DNA from: Candidatus Omnitrophota bacterium
GTDB lineage: Bacteria; Omnitrophota; Omnitrophia; Omnitrophales; Abzuiibacteriaceae
Length of the DNA stretch: 5,653 nt
Assembly (NCBI GenBank): GCA_016206995.1
Contig: JACQQN010000017.1
Span: 1 to 5,653 of the forward strand
Direction: 5' to 3'
Below the pieces are notes generated by a model. The model had not been told where the DNA came from and did not search any database. It saw only the letters and a program-made list of their open reading frames with translations. The position numbers and the translations under genes are program-made. Below, one piece after another: positions 1 to 2,815 of this stretch; position 1 is the stretch's first letter; each line of letters begins with the position of its first letter.

Positions 1-3
1 ATA

Positions 4-42
4 CAACGCCGTCACTTTCAAGGCGTGACGTGTACGGCGTTG
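4..42. repeat. Perfect 9-bp inverted repeat downstream of queF
   Basis: CAACGCCGT (4-12) and ACGGCGTTG (34-42) are perfect reverse complements around a 21-nt spacer. A second, mutually exclusive stem is possible inside it (CGTCAC 10-15 with GTGACG 25-30). It lies 16 bp past the queF stop, where a terminator would sit, but there is no clear T-run on the minus-strand side, so an intrinsic terminator is only one possibility. No gene can be assigned to bases 1-57. Confidence 0.35.
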
Positions 43-57
43 GAAGGGTTAGAAAAA

Positions 58-411
58 TTACTTTTTATATTCGGCTGTAACGGTAGTATGAATCCCGCCG
101 CGGATAAAAAAATCGCCAACGACTTTCATGCGGCGTGGTTTCGTGACTTTCGCAAGGTCATCCAGGATTTTATTAGTGACCGCTTCATGAAAAGTGCCTT
201 CATTTCGGTAGGACCAAAGGTAAAGCTTGAGCGATTTTAACTCCACGCAAAGCTTGTCCGGAACATATTCAATTCGAATCGTCGCAAAATCGGGCTGCCC
301 CGTCCGTGGACAAAGGCAGGTGAACTCCGGACATTCAAAATTGATTACATAGTCCCGTTCGGGATTTGCATTTGGAAATGTTTCCAGGTTTTTCGATGGC
401 TTTGTTGGCAC
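58..411 (-). CDS. queF: NADPH-dependent 7-cyano-7-deazaguanine (preQ0) reductase QueF, short unimodular type
   Basis: Cytoplasmic enzyme that reduces the nitrile of preQ0 to the aminomethyl group of preQ1, the base later inserted into tRNA for queuosine; NADPH is the hydride donor. The 117-residue product is one T-fold (tunnelling-fold) domain, the usual size of the short bacterial form. The signature FTCLCPRTGQPDF (residues 30-42) carries the Cys expected to form the thioimide with preQ0 (C34) and the acid D41. The QueF NADPH motif appears as ELKSLKLY (57-64), followed by NEGTFHE (70-76) with the substrate-binding Glu and His. The start is GTG at 411; an in-frame stop lies at 445-447 and no ATG lies between. 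No Shine-Dalgarno sequence is visible, but an extended -10 element sits just upstream, so the mRNA may be leaderless. It is divergent from the thiF-like operon; no other queuosine gene is in the window. Confidence 0.95.
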   Translation of the reverse strand: MPTKPSKNLETFPNANPERDYVINFECPEFTCLCPRTGQPDFATIRIEYVPDKLCVELKSLKLYLWSYRNEGTFHEAVTNKILDDLAKVTKPRRMKVVGDFFIRGGIHTTVTAEYKK

Positions 412-417
412 GACATC

Positions 418-426
418 AATATACCA
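418..426 (-). promoter_or_regulatory. Extended -10 promoter of queF
   Basis: On the minus strand this reads TGGTATATT, an extended -10 (TGn plus TATATT, 5/6 to TATAAT). The best -35 at 17-bp spacing is poor (3/6), as is tolerated with an extended -10. The -10 ends 6 nt before the GTG at 411, so transcription would start at about the first codon and give a leaderless message. Confidence 0.45.
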
Positions 427-441
427 AAAAGCTCACGTTTT

Positions 442-450
442 TGCTATCAT
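442..450 (+). promoter_or_regulatory. Extended -10 promoter of the thiF-like/greA operon
   Basis: TGCTATCAT is an extended -10 (TG, one base, then TATCAT, 5/6 to consensus). No convincing -35 is present. The -10 ends 12 nt before the ATG at 463, so the 5' leader would be only a few bases. This agrees with the absence of a Shine-Dalgarno sequence before that ATG. Confidence 0.45.
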
Positions 451-462
451 CTACAAATCATT

Positions 463-1494
463 ATGCAAAACCTAGATCGTTATCAGAGACAGTATTTGTT
501 TAAGCCGCTTGGAGAAGAGGGGCAGAAGAAGATTTGTGCCTCACGGGTGTTGGTGGTTGGTTGTGGAGCGCTTGGTACCGTGATTGTCAGCACGCTTGCA
601 CGCGCAGGCGTTGGTTTTTTAAGAATTGTGGATCGAGACTTTATCGAACTCAATAATCTTCACCGCCAAGTGCTTTTTGACGAAGCAGACGTCAAAGCAA
701 ACCTTCCGAAAGCAGTTGCCGCCGCAAATAAAGTCAAAGCGATTAATTCAGGAATTGTGGTTGAATCAATCGTTTCCGACGTGAATTTTACGAATATCGA
801 AAATTTTGCGAAGGACATTGATTTGGTCATGGATGGAACGGACAATTTTGAAACACGTTTTTTAATTAATGAAGCGTGCGTGAAACTTGGAAAGCCGTGG
901 ATTTATGGCGCGTGTGTTGGAAGCCACGGACTTATGGCCGTTGTGATCCCCAAAGAAACGCCGTGCCTGAGGTGTATTTTTGAATCAGCGCCACCACCCG
1001 AACTTTCACCCACTTGTGATACGGCTGGTATTATCGCGCCAACCGCAACAGTGATTGCTTCACTTGAGTCAACCGAAGCGATTAAACTTTTGAGTGGAAA
1101 CAAAAGCGCGATTCAAAAGTCTCTTTTCAGTTTTGATGTTTGGACCGGCGAAACCCGTTCGTTCCGCTTAGAAGGACTCCGCGAACTGACTAATTGCCCG
1201 GTTTGTAAGCGCGGTGAGTATTCCGTTTTAAGTGGGAAAGAGTCCTCTCGGACTTCTGTTTTGTGCGGCCGGAATTCAGTTCAGATTTTCAGGCAAGATC
1301 AAAAGCATGTGAATTTCAAAGAGCTTGCTGCGCGGCTTGAAAAAATAGGAAAAGTTTCATTTAATACTTTTCTACTTCGCGCCGAAATTGAAAAGTACGA
1401 AATCGCGCTTTTCCCAGATGGCCGGGCAATTATTAAGGGGACGAGTGACCCCGCACAAGCGAAAACTGTTTATTCTAAATATATTGGCGTATAA
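463..1494 (+). CDS. ThiF/MoeB/HesA-family E1-like adenylyltransferase
   Basis: Activates the C-terminal glycine of a ubiquitin-like sulfur carrier (ThiS or MoaD type) by adenylation, as a first step in sulfur transfer for thiamine thiazole or molybdopterin synthesis. The 343-residue product shows the family landmarks: RYQRQ near the N terminus, a nucleotide loop GCGALG (33-38), DRDFIELNNLHRQ (57-69) with the ATP-contacting Asp, Asn and Arg residues, DGTDNFETR (124-132), and a zinc site made of CLRC (168-171) and CPVC (245-248). C185 in TCDTAG is at the position of the sulfur-handling Cys of ThiF. Instead of a rhodanese domain it has a roughly 80-residue tail (about 263-343) ending in FPDGRAIIKGT and KYIG, a tail type I recall from thiazole-pathway ThiF proteins of other bacteria. 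No thiS, thiG or moaD gene is in view, so the carrier is unknown and I give no symbol. It is the first gene of the operon, 11 bp before greA. Confidence 0.9.
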   Translation: MQNLDRYQRQYLFKPLGEEGQKKICASRVLVVGCGALGTVIVSTLARAGVGFLRIVDRDFIELNNLHRQVLFDEADVKANLPKAVAAANKVKAINSGIVVESIVSDVNFTNIENFAKDIDLVMDGTDNFETRFLINEACVKLGKPWIYGACVGSHGLMAVVIPKETPCLRCIFESAPPPELSPTCDTAGIIAPTATVIASLESTEAIKLLSGNKSAIQKSLFSFDVWTGETRSFRLEGLRELTNCPVCKRGEYSVLSGKESSRTSVLCGRNSVQIFRQDQKHVNFKELAARLEKIGKVSFNTFLLRAEIEKYEIALFPDGRAIIKGTSDPAQAKTVYSKYIGV

Positions 1495-1505
1495 AAGGTC
1501 GAGCA

Positions 1506-1985
1506 ATGAGTGAGAAAGTATTTTTAACATCCGAAGGTTATGAAAAGCTCAAAGCCGAGCTTAAGCATTTGAAAGAAACCAAGCGGATGGAAGTTGCAAG
1601 GCAGCTTGAAACAGCCCGGGCGCATGGGGACTTGAGTGAAAATGCGGAGTACGACACGGCCAAAGAAGCAAAGGCGCAACTGGAGTCGCGTATCCGGACG
1701 CTTGAAGAAAAGTTGATGTCCGCAAAGGTTGTGGATTTATCTGAAATTAAGACAGATAAAATATATTTTGGAACTTCCGCCGAACTTAAGAATTTAAAAA
1801 CGGGTGCCACAATTACATTTTCTTTTGTGGCGCAGGATGAAGCAGATCTTGCGAAAAATAGAATTTCAATCCAATCACCGATTGGAAAAGCGCTTCTTGG
1901 CCATGCAGTGGGCGATAAAGTCAACGTAACCATACCGGCCGGCGTGATTTCATTTCAGGTGTTAAAAATCGAGCGTGCCTCATGA
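1506..1985 (+). CDS. greA: Transcription elongation factor GreA
   Basis: Binds the secondary channel of RNA polymerase and stimulates cleavage of backtracked nascent RNA, rescuing stalled complexes. The 159 residues match normal GreA length. The N-terminal antiparallel coiled coil spans about 1-75, with the tip sequence HGDLSENAEYD (40-50). D42 and E45 correspond to the acidic tip pair that coordinates catalytic magnesium in the polymerase. The C-terminal FKBP-like domain (about 83-158) contains SPIGKALLGHAVGDKV followed by VTIPAG, both family-typical. The ATG at 1506 follows an AAAGG-like ribosome site (about 1494-1498) 11 bp after the previous stop. The gene ends in ATGA shared with the next start, implying translational coupling. 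Confidence 0.97.
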   Translation: MSEKVFLTSEGYEKLKAELKHLKETKRMEVARQLETARAHGDLSENAEYDTAKEAKAQLESRIRTLEEKLMSAKVVDLSEIKTDKIYFGTSAELKNLKTGATITFSFVAQDEADLAKNRISIQSPIGKALLGHAVGDKVNVTIPAGVISFQVLKIERAS

Positions 1986-2455
1986 AAAAAATCTTGGGAA
2001 TATTTTTATTGTTTCTTGCCGTGGCCAGTTTCGGTATCGGGCCCGTTTTTGCTTTGACACAATTCTATCTTCCGGCTCCCCCCAAAAAAGTTGAGCCGCC
2101 CGCTGCAAAACAAACACCCACTCAAAAGTCAGGTGTCGTCCAGGAATCAAGCCCCACCCAGAAATCAGGGCCGCTCAGTAAATTGCGTCGAGGCGTGAGA
2201 AATATTGTTACTGGCCCGCTTGAAGTTCAAAATCATATGCTCCGGGAAGCTGGAAAAGCAAATCCTGATTGGCTTGCTCCCGTTTATGGCGGTTTATATG
2301 GTTCGATGAAGGGTGCAGGCGTTGGTGCAGGCCGCATGATCTCAGGTTTCGTAGACTTTCTTACTTTCCCTGTTGATCTCCCAACCAAATGGAGATCTTT
2401 GATTCCCATCGAGCGCTTTAATTTTGATGCCCCTGAAAGTTTAGAAACCCCTTAA
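1982..2455 (+). CDS. Secreted exosortase-associated (TIGR04073-like) protein
   Basis: A 157-residue protein with a Sec signal peptide: MKK, a hydrophobic core (about 4-23), and a likely type I signal-peptidase site VFA|L after residue 24. A Pro/Lys/Thr/Gln-rich linker follows (about 32-63) and contains PTQKSG twice. The conserved part (about 66-135) includes KLRRGVRNIVTGPLEV and GLYGSMKGAGVGAGRMISGFVDFLTFPVDLP, which resembles the family named exosortase system-associated protein TIGR04073, known from PVC bacteria and Omnitrophota. The biochemical role of that family is not established. The small Gly-rich amphipathic core would suit an envelope-associated protein; this is inference. Its start overlaps the greA stop (ATGA), and no stronger start with a ribosome site exists inside greA. 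No exosortase gene is in the window, and the family name reflects co-occurrence, not a shown function. Confidence 0.8.
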   Translation: MKKILGIFLLFLAVASFGIGPVFALTQFYLPAPPKKVEPPAAKQTPTQKSGVVQESSPTQKSGPLSKLRRGVRNIVTGPLEVQNHMLREAGKANPDWLAPVYGGLYGSMKGAGVGAGRMISGFVDFLTFPVDLPTKWRSLIPIERFNFDAPESLETP

Positions 2456-2506
2456 TTTTTACCCTACTCTCTTCTCCTTATTTTTAGGTAATTTCCGGTC
2501 GAAAAG

Positions 2507-2535
2507 TTGACATTTTAGGTTACTTTCAGTATAGT
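2507..2535 (+). promoter_or_regulatory. Near-consensus sigma-70 promoter of the giant gene
   Basis: TTGACA (2507-2512, 6/6 to the -35 consensus) and TATAGT (2530-2535, 5/6 to the -10) are separated by exactly 17 bp, the optimal spacing. The expected start site is about 2541-2543, 195 bp before the ATG at 2738. This is the strongest promoter match in the window and suggests the giant gene is transcribed independently of the greA operon. Confidence 0.75.
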
Positions 2536-2541
2536 CTTCCT

Positions 2542-2737
2542 CAGCCATGACTTTCATTGAAATAATCAGATAAGTTTGATAGGGAAGTCATGACAGCCCC
2601 ACCGCTTTGATTGGTGTTTGGTTTTCTTTGGGAGTGGCGCTAGGGCAGATTCCCAGTGGTTACGAAAGCGTGTGTACTTTGAGCGCTTTATTAGGGGTTG
2701 TTAAAAGAATGTTAAGAAGGAAGGATTCACCCCCAGA
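2542..2737 (+). promoter_or_regulatory. Putative structured 5' leader of the giant gene
   Basis: Pairings found by eye: CATGACTT (2546-2553) with AAGTCATG (2585-2592), 8 bp; TGACAGCCCC (2591-2600) with GGGGTTGTTA (2694-2703), 10 bp including two G-U pairs; and, inside that, TTGGGAGT (2628-2635) with ATTCCCAG (2649-2656), 8 bp including two G-U pairs. The first two share bases 2591-2592, so they compete slightly. The long helix ends 10 nt before the purine-rich ribosome-binding stretch. I could not match it to any known riboswitch. Chance pairing in 200 nt is quite possible. Confidence 0.3.
2714..2724 (+). promoter_or_regulatory. Ribosome-binding stretch for the giant gene
   Basis: AAGAAGGAAGG is the only purine-rich Shine-Dalgarno-like run upstream of the ATG at 2738. 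The 13-nt gap to the start is longer than usual. An in-frame stop at 2702-2704 and the lack of other start codons after it make the ATG at 2738 the only good choice, and it places a signal peptide at the N terminus. Confidence 0.55.
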
Positions 2738-2815
2738 ATGAATTTTAGCCGGCCTCTCAAGAGATTGATTGCCTCCACCATTTTAGTTTCTTTTTGCTTC
2801 CAGAATAGCATTGCC
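2738..2815 (+). other. Sec signal peptide of the giant protein
   Basis: Residues 1-26: a basic n-region (R5, K8, R9), a hydrophobic core beginning LIASTILVSF, and a small-residue cleavage motif S24-I-A26 before V27. The following 28 residues are rich in Pro, Thr, Ser and Gln, as expected for an exported linker. The Cys at 20 lies inside the core and does not form a convincing lipobox. Confidence 0.75.

Larger units (their letters stand above)
418..450. repeat. Dyad-symmetric divergent promoter region
   Basis: The plus strand of 438-450 (TTTTTGCTATCAT) and the minus strand of 430-418 (TTTTTGGTATATT) match at 10 of 13 positions, giving an inverted repeat centred at about 434. The perfect core is CAAAAA, a 7-bp spacer, then TTTTTG (425-443). 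The arms contain both extended -10 elements, so the symmetry may simply reflect two matching promoters back to back, or be a site for a dimeric regulator. Confidence 0.45.
2456..2737 (+). other. 282-bp intergenic region: promoter and foldable 5' leader, no gene
   Basis: No convincing protein gene or known RNA gene is visible here. The first 50 bp are pyrimidine-rich without a clear terminator hairpin. A sigma-70 promoter follows (2507-2535). The remaining roughly 195 nt would be the leader of the giant gene, with several possible helices, described separately. Confidence 0.6.

Noticed and set aside
25..240. Plus-strand 71-codon reading frame
   Set aside because: It lies opposite queF, whose family motifs are unmistakable; the frame has no recognisable content.
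412..462. A preQ1 riboswitch before queF
   Set aside because: The gap is only 51 bp and the likely queF transcript start coincides with the GTG codon, leaving no room for an aptamer.
2456..2495. Intrinsic terminator after the TIGR04073-like gene
   Set aside because: Only a weak 5-bp pairing (TTACC 2459-2463 with GGTAA 2487-2491) was found, with no stable GC stem before a T-run.
2547..2573. Eight-codon upstream frame in the leader (ATG ACT ... AGA TAA)
   Set aside because: No ribosome site and no attenuation-type codon run; such short frames are expected by chance.
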